Shown here in pieces: positions 53,501-61,348 of a stretch of DNA of 64,000 bases. How positions within the stretch are numbered: the first letter of the stretch is position 1; each line of letters starts with the position of its first letter. The notes beneath the pieces were generated by a model, which was given only the letters and a program-made list of their open reading frames with translations, was not told where the DNA came from and ran no database searches. The translations under genes and the position numbers were made by a program. This stretch comes from Crateriforma conspicua (GTDB lineage: Bacteria > Planctomycetota > Planctomycetia > Pirellulales > Pirellulaceae): positions 5,374,501 through 5,438,500 of the forward strand of contig NZ_CP036319.1 of assembly GCF_007752935.1 (NCBI RefSeq), in the 5' to 3' direction.

Positions 53501-54048
53501 GGTGATGACGAAATCTTGACTCCGCTGCGGACCAAGTCGAACTGCAGCGTGATCGATCGTTGGGGGTTGCGAGTTTGCAGCAGCCAAGACACGCCATCGT
53601 CGACTTGTGACGGACGCATCTGCGATCCAAAGATCTGCATCAATCCCTGTTGTACCGACTCCAAGCGGCCCCTTTCGATCGCAACGAACACGCTTTGCGA
53701 CGCTTCCTGCGGCGAACGATTCTTTGCGATCGGTTGGATCTGAGCCGTAGATTTTGGGGACATGGTCATCGTCGAATTCACCGTCATTTGCGACGACGGC
53801 AAATCCGCGCGGCGCATGAATTCCTGGACGATTCGCTGGACATCCTCCGATCCACTGATCAGCAACCGGTTGGATTCCGAATCCACAACCACTTGTGCAT
53901 CCGACTGGGGCGGCAGCAAGGGGCGCAATACTTCCGCCAGTTTCTGCGCCGGTTGATGGCGGCAGGGATGAGCGACGAATGATGATTGGGCGAAGGCAGA
54001 ACTGACCATCAAGATCAGCAGTGCCGACGCAAATGTTCCACGGAGCAT
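50560..54048 (-). CDS. gspD: Secretin (GspD/PilQ family) with about eight N-type repeats
   Basis: A 1162-residue outer-membrane secretin. A signal peptide (residues 1-20) starts at an ATG preceded by AAGGGAGACAGG. Before the channel there are about eight repeated alpha/beta N-domains, at approximately 23-85, 120-200, 207-325, 334-397, 407-469, 479-559, 567-643 and 651-728. Each has a strand-helix-strand-strand-helix outline, such as VFRIQHATAQTVGSTIETFL or VIQLKNAPAVDVAASINQYL. The C-terminal secretin domain (about 729-1033) has the signature VPYLSDIPVLKHLFK and LLVILTPHVI. An acidic tail with AIISESVISDSAISGTAIPES, partly repetitive, follows. Typical GspD has N0 to N3, so this is long. It is the outer-membrane pore of the locus. 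Confidence 0.93.
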   Translation of the reverse strand: MLRGTFASALLILMVSSAFAQSSFVAHPCRHQPAQKLAEVLRPLLPPQSDAQVVVDSESNRLLISGSEDVQRIVQEFMRRADLPSSQMTVNSTMTMSPKSTAQIQPIAKNRSPQEASQSVFVAIERGRLESVQQGLMQIFGSQMRPSQVDDGVSWLLQTRNPQRSITLQFDLVRSGVKISSSPGLVQQAGRLVQKLAESPELDRRTQVFRIRRENHSSLRETVDAIRSDVNRSPVTPASGDQSRWMMPAGVWGTIRQVAFQNAQSTPQGNDPQASGQSNTDEADDVLRQFEGVEIESLPDLDVIILRGRDPDLQQLAEVISQLERISQETQPEIKIIPLTHASSESVASVILQTSQDLTSGRQGRVSVTPLVKPNALLLIGWGDAVNAIMELTRQLDTPVSADSQSAVFRIQHATAQTVGSTIETFLSGRGTMGPDVNIAVDQRTNSLIVYASPRDLQEVAKLVKDLDQPGGDSVLHTRVFPITNALAADIATLLQEAINEQSSNLALEVQDDGGKRLIQSGSLEQVSITPNVRNNTLIIASPIENFPLLEALIRQLDMPSSEVQLKIFQIVNGDAASMIQTLRSLLPSQVGTNSVPQLSSAEGESSLAPLRFSVDLRSNSIIATGSEGDLRIVEALLLRLDQATTQQRKSTVIQLKNAPAVDVAASINQYLMEQRQIENAVPGERNPFQEIEHEVIVVPEPIANKLILAATPRYYDEIKALIDKLDEQPPQVLIQVLIAEVALNNINEFGVELGVQSDVLFDRSLLGDLLTTTNSNQFSTPGGVTTVTEEIIQAATNVPGFLFNDTSPLGNSGSAKSLQSSGVVGGQGISNFAVGRESSEAGFGGLVLSASSSNVSVLLRALAETRQVRVLSRPQIRTLDNQPAFIQVGQRVPRIIGSTVNQNGQSNSITLENVGLILGVTPRVSPDDMVVMEIDAERSKLGEEADGVPVAVGAEGTVIRSPPIDTITAQATVSAANGETIILGGLISEDKQSIRRRVPYLSDIPVLKHLFKFDSDRWFRSELLVILTPHVIRSSDDNERLKQAEFARMSWCECDVYRVHGDIHMSGLQYSDVLDSAQPPTVYPDLNPSGSLEDAIISESVISDSAISGTAIPESGSQFQDAVLQTPDLQPVNVAPMDPDTFRLDPADAGELPEPNYEVLP

Positions 54049-54303
54049 CCTGTCTCCCTTCGAGTGCGATCGGTTCACCGCATCGATGTTGATTTCTTGT
54101 CCGTCGTAACCGACGGAACACAAGATTGTGGCGTAAGAAATCCGCCCGCTTGATGTCAAGTTGACTGAGCGGACCAGTCCATTTTTCCCCTAATTTTGCT
54201 GGTTTTTCCCAGCCGAACGACGTTCAGACGCCGGAAATTTCCCCACGTGCCGGCGGGTAATCTGGTTCACTCTGGGTCAACCGCCTGCCCCGGCCGACGG
54301 ACA
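54049..54303. other. 255-nt gap between gspM/C and gspD
   Basis: Longest gap inside the T2SS-like run. It is relatively AT-rich near 54180-54200 (TTTTTCCCC, TTTTTCCC) and could hold a separate promoter for the secretin and lipoprotein genes. No consensus promoter is claimed. Confidence 0.4.
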
Positions 54304-55203
54304 TCACCCTGAACCTGTCGCTTCGGCAAGAGTTTCACCGGCGCGAACCGTGATGACCTGCCCATCAACGTCCAGCAAAACCTGGCGATCCAACACGTCG
54401 ACGACTTCGATGACGTGGGCTTCGGTTTCAACGGATTGCCCACGGCGCAGTACGCTGGTTTCGTTATCGGGCAACGAAATCCAAGCCTCTGCAACGCCAT
54501 CCGATGACACGGTCACCGCAGTCACGGTGGTTTTGGCAAGAACCGAGTCGCCGCCTCGCGAGAAAAGATTACGCCGGGCAATCGTCAAATAGTCTTGGAA
54601 CGGATCATGAGACAGACGAGTGGCCGCGTAGGGCGACAATTCCCCCTTGCGTTCGCAACGACTTAAACCAATGGCTTCGACAGCCAGCGACATGTCGACC
54701 GATCGTCCCCCACCGACCGGATTCAAACTGATTGATGAAATTTTGTGCAAATGACCGCTGCGATAAAACAGGTAAAGAAACTTGGTGACTTGTTGCAAGT
54801 TGCCACGCGCTCGAAGCGAATAGTTGTAACGAACGTAGATTTCTTTCTGCCGTTTCGAATCGCGGTCCTTGATCTTCACCGGTGCCGGTTGCGATGCATC
54901 GACACTAGCCCCGGTCATTTCGGCCTGTTGCACCAACCCCAGCAACCAGTCTTGATAAGCCGCCCGTGCCAACTCGGGATCATAGGGAAGCGAAAACTGC
55001 TCCAACACGGCCAAGACATCCGCGGCTTTGGATGTCTTGATGATGCTGTCTTGCGTTTCGGCGACTTGCCGAGTCAAACGATCCAGTTCGCGCTCGCGAT
55101 CCGCCGCTGGGCCTTCGATCAGATTTCGATATCCTGCGTCGGCCATCCAAACCAGGCCGACAACCGACATCAGGATCAGCAACAATCGGGTTCGGGCATT
55201 CAT
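54304..55203 (-). CDS. GspM/PilO-like protein with C-terminal GspC/PilP-like domain
   Basis: A 299-residue inner-membrane protein. One transmembrane helix (residues 6-24, LLLILMSVVGLVWMADAG) is followed by a coiled coil (36-65). A PilO/GspM-type ferredoxin-like region (about 75-180) includes YSLRARGNLQQVTKFLYLFYRS and ISLNP. From residue 205 a second domain begins ARRNLFSRG, then WISLPDNETSVLRRGQSV and VLDRQVLLDVDGQVITVRAGE. This resembles the HR domain of GspC and the periplasmic part of PilP (typically FR/NLF... V..G..... V..V....V.L). GspM stabilises GspL and GspC connects to the secretin. The start overlaps the end of gspL by ATGA. Confidence 0.78.
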   Translation of the reverse strand: MNARTRLLLILMSVVGLVWMADAGYRNLIEGPAADRERELDRLTRQVAETQDSIIKTSKAADVLAVLEQFSLPYDPELARAAYQDWLLGLVQQAEMTGASVDASQPAPVKIKDRDSKRQKEIYVRYNYSLRARGNLQQVTKFLYLFYRSGHLHKISSISLNPVGGGRSVDMSLAVEAIGLSRCERKGELSPYAATRLSHDPFQDYLTIARRNLFSRGGDSVLAKTTVTAVTVSSDGVAEAWISLPDNETSVLRRGQSVETEAHVIEVVDVLDRQVLLDVDGQVITVRAGETLAEATGSG

Positions 55204-56990
55204 CGTTGTGCTCCCCCGTTTCCAGCGGATGCTGAATCGATCACCTGAGTTTCGGACGTCGTCGCTTCGTCTTCCCCACCGGTTGATTCATCGGACTTTG
55301 CTTCTGCCGCACCGTCATCGGATTCCGTTGGCATTTTGGTATCACTGGGGGACCTTGGTATCTGCGATTCGTCATTTGCGTCGGATCCATGTTGTGACTC
55401 CGATGATTGCGGATCGACACTTGGCGGACGCTCTGGATTCTCGACCGGCCGCAGCGGACGTCGCTGCGGCTGAAACGTCACTCGAGTCTCGAAAGCCCAA
55501 TCCAATTCTTTAGAATCACCAACCTCACTGACACGCTTACTGCTAACGCTGTGACGATCGTCCCGAATCGCGGCTTCCAGTTCCGTCACAATTTCGGGCG
55601 ACCTGACTTGCAGACTCAAGTCAAACACGCCCGTTCCATCGGAGGCGGACTGGGCCGAAAACCGTCGCACCAAGGCCAAATCCTTGGCCGGAAGTCGATC
55701 GGAAAGGTCTTTGATTTCGTCCAGCCAGATCACTTCACCCGAACGCCAGGATGCCACGGCGTTGACGATGTCCTGAAGTTCCATCGCTTTGTTGGCACGG
55801 CCGCCCAATTTTTTCAGCGTCTCGCGTTTCGTTTCGATCTGATCCAATTGCTCGCTTCGGTCTTGCCAGGCAAAGTAGCCCAGCATCAACAGAAGAGAAG
55901 CGGCGACACCGCCCCATATCGCGTAGCGACGATAGGGACTCGGTTGACGTGGCGGACGTTTGGGCGAAACCAAGTTCACGGCCGGCGATTCAAAATCAGC
56001 ACCAAGAAGATGGCCAATCGCATTGACATTCTCCGTCCATCGCCCCTGGGCATCATCGGGGCAAGCGAGCATTCGATCGGGTTCCAACACCGAAACATCA
56101 CAATCCAGTGCACCGGAGATATCCTTGGCAGCGTCGCCAAAGATCTCCTGGTCGCCCAGCAGCCAGACCGCCATCGCCGGGTCGTCTTCGTCGCTTAAAT
56201 AGGCCGCCGTGCGTTGCAGTTCCGACGCAAGGACCGGCGCCAGTCGTTCCCGGAGATCCGTGCCCCGCTGGATGGTTCGCATCAATACCGGACGGTGATT
56301 TTTGACGACCACCAGTTCGGTCTTCGAATGTGTGCAACTGACACCGATCGACAAACCCGATGTCGCCGATTGCTGGTCCAGGATGTTTGTGATCCCCAAA
56401 CCAGCGTACGTCGCCGACTCCAGACGCAAACCGGCTTGTTTGTACTCATCCCGCCAGGCTTGCAGTTGGCTCGTCGTGCAAGTTACCGCATGGACCAATT
56501 CGCCGTCGGCCTGGGAATCGGATGCTCCCATCAGAAAATCGACTTCGCGCGGGGTCCCGTCATCGGTTTCCTGCATCACCATGGCGGCAACCATCTCTGG
56601 CAACTCATGGTCGTCGGCCGACGGTAAGTTCCCCGTGATGATTTCGACGTCCGGTCGTGTCAACAACAGGGTGACCGACGAAGCTCGCAACTTGTGCTGG
56701 TCCAAAAACTGTCGCACCAACTTTGCATCCGAAACGTTGCTGGTGTCCGGCGTTTCCGTATCGGCAACGGGCGCGTCGGCGGATGAATCGGAGTCGTCGT
56801 CCGTCGGATTGTCCGGTGGGTCCAGCCGACATCGCTGCAAAATTTTCGGCGGATGCTGACTGCGGTCGATCACCAAAACGTTTGCGACTTCATCACTGGC
56901 ATCCACGACCACCGAAAGCGTGGAACGTCGTGGTCGTTGCTTTTGAAACAGGTTCACGGCACGTGACTCTTTCTGATGTTGCTGATTCAT
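55200..56990 (-). CDS. gspL: GspL / PilM-PilN-type assembly protein
   Basis: A 596-residue protein of the type II secretion inner-membrane platform. Residues about 25-345 have the actin-like cytosolic fold seen in GspL/PilM (STLSVVVDASDEVANVLVID, LELQR helix, AVWLLGDQEIFGDAAK). One membrane helix is at about residues 356-374 (YAIWGGVAASLLLMLGYFAW). A periplasmic coiled coil and ferredoxin-like region (about 375-510) is followed by a Ser/Asp/Glu-rich tail of about 80 residues. ATG 56990 (MNQQHQKESR) replaces a longer spurious frame. It sits between gspK (22-nt gap) and gspM/C (ATGA overlap). Confidence 0.83.
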   Translation of the reverse strand: MNQQHQKESRAVNLFQKQRPRRSTLSVVVDASDEVANVLVIDRSQHPPKILQRCRLDPPDNPTDDDSDSSADAPVADTETPDTSNVSDAKLVRQFLDQHKLRASSVTLLLTRPDVEIITGNLPSADDHELPEMVAAMVMQETDDGTPREVDFLMGASDSQADGELVHAVTCTTSQLQAWRDEYKQAGLRLESATYAGLGITNILDQQSATSGLSIGVSCTHSKTELVVVKNHRPVLMRTIQRGTDLRERLAPVLASELQRTAAYLSDEDDPAMAVWLLGDQEIFGDAAKDISGALDCDVSVLEPDRMLACPDDAQGRWTENVNAIGHLLGADFESPAVNLVSPKRPPRQPSPYRRYAIWGGVAASLLLMLGYFAWQDRSEQLDQIETKRETLKKLGGRANKAMELQDIVNAVASWRSGEVIWLDEIKDLSDRLPAKDLALVRRFSAQSASDGTGVFDLSLQVRSPEIVTELEAAIRDDRHSVSSKRVSEVGDSKELDWAFETRVTFQPQRRPLRPVENPERPPSVDPQSSESQHGSDANDESQIPRSPSDTKMPTESDDGAAEAKSDESTGGEDEATTSETQVIDSASAGNGGAQR

Positions 56991-57012
56991 GCTGTCTACA
57001 TCTGCGACCTTG

Positions 57013-58392
57013 TCACCGAACCGACAAGACGCTCCAACGCGTTTTTCCCCACGATGCGTCCACCAGGACACGACACCGATACGTTGGACCGTGCTGTCCC
57101 AATCGTCCGACCACGGTCACTTTCACGACGTCGCCGCCCACCGTCAGATAGGGCAATGCCGTGTCGACAACCGTCGCGGACAGACCACTTGACGCCAGCG
57201 CGGCGATCGGATGCACCCAGCCATTGGAATCGGACGACCGAGCGTTGACGATTGCGCCGGCCGATGTCGTATCCAACCCAGGCACCACGGCAAGCACCTC
57301 CACTGGTGCCGTGGCGACATCGACACGACCGACCAAGCGACGTGCGGATGTCAGCGTCAATTGATCCAGCAACCGCGCCACATCCAACCCTGCTGCACCG
57401 TTGACGCGATCGATCGGACTCGCCACGGTTTGCCGCTTCCGATTCGACTCCGAAACGGACACCGAGCTATCAAAGAGTTCGGTCAGACTTTCAAATCGAT
57501 AGATCGAGCGGCGGTTCAGATCCACGTTGACCGAATCAAGTGGTGTATTGGCGGACGATGTTTTATTGATGCCATGTTGTCGCGCCAGCACAATAAAGTT
57601 TGCCACCGGCAAAGGCACCCGCTTGCTAAGTTGTTGATGCAACTGTGTCAGCGAGTCCGCATTGATGTTGATGCGTGGCAATCCTTCAAAAGTCTCGTTT
57701 CTTTCGGCGCTGCACATCGTCACCCAGGTTCGCCAAGCATCGCTCGGGTTATCGGAATCGGATGACAAATCGGACGTATGCTGCGGCAGCAATTCAACGA
57801 TCGCGGGTCCATCGTCCACGGGCTTGCCAGAATTCCGGGTCGGTCGTCCAAGACTTTGCAGAATGTCCGCCGCCGTTTCCGCCGTCATCCCAGGAAGTCG
57901 AAGCAGACTTTGCTGTAAAGAATCTGGGCTTGGTGATCCACCTGGTCCTGAAGATCGCAAGTTCAACTTGGCCGATTCGGTCAACAACCGTTGTGAAGGT
58001 TCGGATCCGCTGGCGTTTGGTCCCTGATACACCACAGCCTGAAGCTTCCAATCCGATTTGTCGGCGGCATCGGTATCGTCGGGCCAAAGATCAATTGGTT
58101 GGTTGATCGGTAAGGTGTCAGCCAGTCTTTGGCTACGTGGGCGTTCCATGATGGACGCCAAGACTTCGACGACGGAAAACGCGGCTTGGCGACAAGCCAA
58201 ACGGTCACCACCGTTTCGAGTCGCCAGATGCTCGGACTCCATCGACAAGGTGAAGTTGTAAGCCGCCAAGCTGATCAAAATTACAATCACCAACACAACG
58301 ATGATGACCGTCCCTTGCCTTGATGGAGGTCCCAAAACCTTTGCCGAACGCGTGGAAAGTGAAGCCAAGCTCTTCACGGCAGGTCCCCCCAT
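57013..58392 (-). CDS. gspK: General secretion pathway protein K (GspK-like minor pseudopilin)
   Basis: A 459-residue protein. The prepilin leader ends RQG-TVIIVVLVIVIL at about residue 27; as in other GspK proteins the E5 residue is lacking. The hydrophobic helix (about 28-48) is followed by helix-hairpin-helix-like regions: LLRLPGMTAETAADILQSLG and VEVLAVVPGLDTTSAGAIVNAR. GspK sits at the tip of the pseudopilus with GspI and GspJ. Length is above the usual 300-330 residues because of insertions. It overlaps the end of gspJ by 19 nt. Confidence 0.8.
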   Translation of the reverse strand: MGGPAVKSLASLSTRSAKVLGPPSRQGTVIIVVLVIVILISLAAYNFTLSMESEHLATRNGGDRLACRQAAFSVVEVLASIMERPRSQRLADTLPINQPIDLWPDDTDAADKSDWKLQAVVYQGPNASGSEPSQRLLTESAKLNLRSSGPGGSPSPDSLQQSLLRLPGMTAETAADILQSLGRPTRNSGKPVDDGPAIVELLPQHTSDLSSDSDNPSDAWRTWVTMCSAERNETFEGLPRININADSLTQLHQQLSKRVPLPVANFIVLARQHGINKTSSANTPLDSVNVDLNRRSIYRFESLTELFDSSVSVSESNRKRQTVASPIDRVNGAAGLDVARLLDQLTLTSARRLVGRVDVATAPVEVLAVVPGLDTTSAGAIVNARSSDSNGWVHPIAALASSGLSATVVDTALPYLTVGGDVVKVTVVGRLGQHGPTYRCRVLVDASWGKTRWSVLSVR

Positions 58393-59549
58393 TCGTTCGC
58401 ATCGGGATGCACTGACTGCTGAGAATCGTCGACGGTTTTCGTTGCCGCTTGGCTGAGAGCAATGACCCAGCGAACGGGCTGATCTCCCAAAGCCGCGACG
58501 ATGCCCTCTTCGGCTTCGGTCTCGACAGAAACGTCCTGCGACGCAACCAAAGGATCCGCCGAATCCGATGCAAAGACGTCTTGGTCATTGGACCATTCGT
58601 CATCGGGTCCGATCACGACTTCATCCGATGCGACATCTCCATCGTCCGGCGTTTCCGGATCCTGCGATTCAATCACATCGACGGTCACCGCCAACGCACG
58701 TGGATATCCATTGCGAACGGACGATTCCCACCGACTTCGCCAGACCTGCCCGTCAAAAAACTGGAACTGACAATCAGCGATCTCAGGGACCATATCCAGC
58801 TGTCGATCACGTTCGGCTTCTTGTTCAACCGAATCGTCCGTCAAGTCGGCCGGGCCGATGGTCATAAAATCGTCTGCGTCCAAAGCCAATTGCCGGCGGC
58901 CGGAATCCACGCCTTCGATTGCTTCGAACAATTCCGCCGAATCAAGAAAGCTGTCCCAAGATTCGACAACACGCACGATCCCCAGTCGTTGGATTCGACC
59001 CGACGATGCTTCCAACAGTCCTGTATCGGCCTCCATGGCGTCGATTTCCATCGCTTCGTCCCCACGGACATCGCCACCGTCGTCTGACACTAGCAATTCG
59101 TCATGGCCGGGCAAATCGGCAGCCGTTGCGGGGCGATACGTTACCAAGCGAACGACATGACCCGCAGCATCGGAACGTCGCTGAACAATTGCAAAGCAAA
59201 TCCGTTGTCGGTCCCCCGAAAAATATCCGTTGTGAATGCCGTCATCTGCAAAGCCACCGTCTTGAAGATTTGCCGTGGGCAAGGAACGGTCGACGTCACA
59301 CGGCAGCAACCGGACCAGGTCATCACGCATCTGGCGATGAAAAGATCGGATCAAAGACACTCGGTTCGCAGCATTAACACCTTTGTTTTCCAGCTTGGTA
59401 TAGATTCCAAAAATCGACCACACCAACAGCATCAGAACTGAAACCAGGGTCATGGCGATTACGGTTTCCAACAACGTAAACCCACACTTCGCCGCGACAA
59501 TGCCCCCAGGCTTCAATGGATGACGATCCGGTGCGATGGACGGTTTCAT
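58374..59549 (-). CDS. gspJ: Minor pseudopilin GspJ
   Basis: A 391-residue prepilin-like protein. A long 23-residue leader ends in KCG, then FTLLETVIAM with Glu at position 5, and the hydrophobic helix ends near residue 48. The globular part has the RSLIRSFHRQMRDDLVRLLP-like region and FQFFDGQVWRSRWESSVRNGYPRALAVTV, which fits GspJ. Two insertions are strongly acidic (around DDEWSNDQDVFASDSAD and the GDEAMEIDAMEAD stretch). That makes it much longer than the typical 200 residues. Its start overlaps the gspI stop (ATGA). Confidence 0.83.
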   Translation of the reverse strand: MKPSIAPDRHPLKPGGIVAAKCGFTLLETVIAMTLVSVLMLLVWSIFGIYTKLENKGVNAANRVSLIRSFHRQMRDDLVRLLPCDVDRSLPTANLQDGGFADDGIHNGYFSGDRQRICFAIVQRRSDAAGHVVRLVTYRPATAADLPGHDELLVSDDGGDVRGDEAMEIDAMEADTGLLEASSGRIQRLGIVRVVESWDSFLDSAELFEAIEGVDSGRRQLALDADDFMTIGPADLTDDSVEQEAERDRQLDMVPEIADCQFQFFDGQVWRSRWESSVRNGYPRALAVTVDVIESQDPETPDDGDVASDEVVIGPDDEWSNDQDVFASDSADPLVASQDVSVETEAEEGIVAALGDQPVRWVIALSQAATKTVDDSQQSVHPDANEWGDLP

Positions 59550-59986
59550 CCGCTTGCCCCCGGGTGATCACCGGCGCGCATCCATCGCACCAGTTCAAAG
59601 GTGGGGCGTGCATCCAACTCGGACTCGGTCAACTGCGACGCGGCGGCCATCGCATTATCCTGAACGGACACATTTGCGAAGACTCGGATTCGAACACGAC
59701 GCACGCCGGGATAATCGGTCTCCGCCACCTCCGCTTCATAGTCCCAGCCCGGGTGGCCGGGGACCGGTGATCGTTCAACGCTATCAACCGATACGGGGTC
59801 AATTACCCATTGGTCGACCAAATCGTGGCAAACGATTTGGCCCCAAGCCCGTCGCTCGCTGCGATCCTGGTGCTTCGATCCCACCGCGATCAGTCGCAGC
59901 AGGATCATCGAACTGGTGACCAAGATCACGGTGGAAACAATCACTTCCAACAACGAAAACGCATCGGTTGTCGAACGCCGAATCAC
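59546..59986 (-). CDS. gspI: Minor pseudopilin GspI-like, Ala at the cleavage site
   Basis: A 146-residue prepilin-like protein. The leader is MIRRSTTDA followed by FSLLEVIVSTVIL: Glu 5 and the hydrophobic helix are normal, but the -1 residue is Ala rather than Gly. The C-terminal part (WDYEAEVAETDYPGVRRVRIRVF) forms a short globular domain as in GspI. It overlaps gspH by ATGA and gspJ likewise overlaps it, so the whole block is translationally coupled. Confidence 0.8.
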   Translation of the reverse strand: MIRRSTTDAFSLLEVIVSTVILVTSSMILLRLIAVGSKHQDRSERRAWGQIVCHDLVDQWVIDPVSVDSVERSPVPGHPGWDYEAEVAETDYPGVRRVRIRVFANVSVQDNAMAAASQLTESELDARPTFELVRWMRAGDHPGASG

Positions 59987-60762
59987 GTCGAAAAATCCCA
60001 GCCTGTGGTGGGAATCAAATCATCAGCCGAATCAATCACTGCGGATTCGGGAAGCGTGGATTGGAACTCGGTCTCCACCGACGGGTCGACTGACAGATCG
60101 TCTTGTTCCAGCACCATCGCCGAATCTCGTTCGATGTCGCCAATGGTGACGTCACCGGTCAGTGCGCGGACGGTCAACACGACCATCTCTTGGGTGTCCG
60201 CACTGCCCAAGCGAATCTGTGCTGCGGACCCTCGACCGTCGGGGAAAAACGCGATGGTTTGTGATGAATCCGCTTCGACATCCGAAACATCGTCGGTCAC
60301 AGCGGACACATCCAAGATTGATTCCTCGATGTCGTCCGATTCAACCGACGCAATCGTCACAGGTTCAGGTAACGAGTGCTTCACGCACTGCCCGCCGTTC
60401 AAACTGTATTCGGTATCCGCCGATTCGGCGATCGATTCGTTCGCGACCGATTCAAAACCGTTTGATTCACCCGACACCACCGAAATCATCAAACTTTCGT
60501 CCGCTGAATCGGCCGAACGAAGATCCGTGGTTGCGATGACAAACTCGGTGCCGTTCTGTTGGAACGAAAAGCTGGAACGTTGGCCGGTACGCACCGCTCG
60601 GTCGCGTGCCTCGGCTAAACCGGCTTTCACCTGCAGCGCCGCTTCACGCAGCACCGCACGATTGGCAGCCCGCCGCATCCGAGGCCAAGACATTCCCATC
60701 ACCGCCACCATGATCGACAGAACGATGATCAACTCCAGCAAGGTGAAAGCGCGATGGTTCAT
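59983..60762 (-). CDS. gspH: Minor pseudopilin GspH-like, Ala at the cleavage site
   Basis: A 259-residue prepilin-like protein with a very short leader, MNHRA, followed by FTLLELIIVLSIM. Position -1 is Ala, as in the neighbouring gspI product. The start of the mature region (MRRAANRAVLREAALQVKAGLAEARDRAV in parts) is the GspH-type amphipathic helix, and the core ends in FFPDGRGSAAQIRLGS. Between them lies a roughly 100-residue Ser/Asp/Glu-rich insertion (residues about 85-170). Its start overlaps the gspG stop (ATGA). Confidence 0.82.
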   Translation of the reverse strand: MNHRAFTLLELIIVLSIMVAVMGMSWPRMRRAANRAVLREAALQVKAGLAEARDRAVRTGQRSSFSFQQNGTEFVIATTDLRSADSADESLMISVVSGESNGFESVANESIAESADTEYSLNGGQCVKHSLPEPVTIASVESDDIEESILDVSAVTDDVSDVEADSSQTIAFFPDGRGSAAQIRLGSADTQEMVVLTVRALTGDVTIGDIERDSAMVLEQDDLSVDPSVETEFQSTLPESAVIDSADDLIPTTGWDFST

Positions 60763-61304
60763 AAGGCGTCCCCTGTGTCGAAGGACATATCGGTGGACAT
60801 TGAATCGCCGGAGTCAAAACTGTCGCCCGAATCCATCGTTCCCATTTCACCGTCTTCGCCATCTTCGGTGGCACGCCAGTTGACGATGTCATCTTCGGTG
60901 TCGGGTTCACCGTCCAAACCGGGTGAAGAAATATTGGGGAAGTCACGACCACCTTGTGTCGGCGGATACTCATAAACAAATGCATTTCCCCAAGCGTCCG
61001 CCGGAATGACTTCATCATCCAAGTACGGACCATCCCACTTGCGTGCCTTTGCTTCGTCGGCAGGTGGTTTGATCAGGGCCGCCAAACCGTCCTCGGTGCT
61101 GGGGAAGGTCCGCATGTCCACTGCATAAAGTTTTAAAGATGCTTCCAGGTTCCCCAGTTGCGCCTTGGTGCTCTTGATATCCGCTTTCTTCTGAGTCCCC
61201 AGCAATCGCGGTCCCGCGATTGCGAACAACATCACCAAAATCACCAAGACGATCATCAGCTCAATCAGCGTGAAACCGACGCGAATACGTTGATGACGTT
61301 TCAT
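60759..61304 (-). CDS. gspG: Major pseudopilin GspG with acidic C-terminal extension
   Basis: A 181-residue major pseudopilin. Leader MKRHQRIRVG precedes FTLIELMIVLVILVML, with Gly at -1 and Glu at +5. The conserved body is KADIKSTKAQLGNLEASLKLY, DMRTFPSTEDGLAALI, WDGPYLDDEVIPADAWGN and the calcium-binding-type loop LDGEPDTEDDIVNW. GspG polymerises into the pseudopilus that pushes substrate through the secretin. After the usual end there are about 36 more residues, Asp/Ser/Gly-rich (DSGDSFDSGDS ... SFDTGDAL). The start 61304 is fixed by an AAGGA site; ATGs at 61313 and 61343 are rejected. Confidence 0.93.
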   Translation of the reverse strand: MKRHQRIRVGFTLIELMIVLVILVMLFAIAGPRLLGTQKKADIKSTKAQLGNLEASLKLYAVDMRTFPSTEDGLAALIKPPADEAKARKWDGPYLDDEVIPADAWGNAFVYEYPPTQGGRDFPNISSPGLDGEPDTEDDIVNWRATEDGEDGEMGTMDSGDSFDSGDSMSTDMSFDTGDAL

Positions 61305-61312
61305 TGCATTCA

Positions 61313-61317
61313 TCCTT
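61313..61317 (-). promoter_or_regulatory. Ribosome-binding site deciding the gspG start
   Basis: AAGGA on the minus strand with an 8-nt spacer to ATG 61304; the ATG at 61313 overlaps this site and cannot use it. Confidence 0.75.
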
Positions 61318-61348
61318 CGAACAGAGAAATTGATTGTGGGCATGTTTC

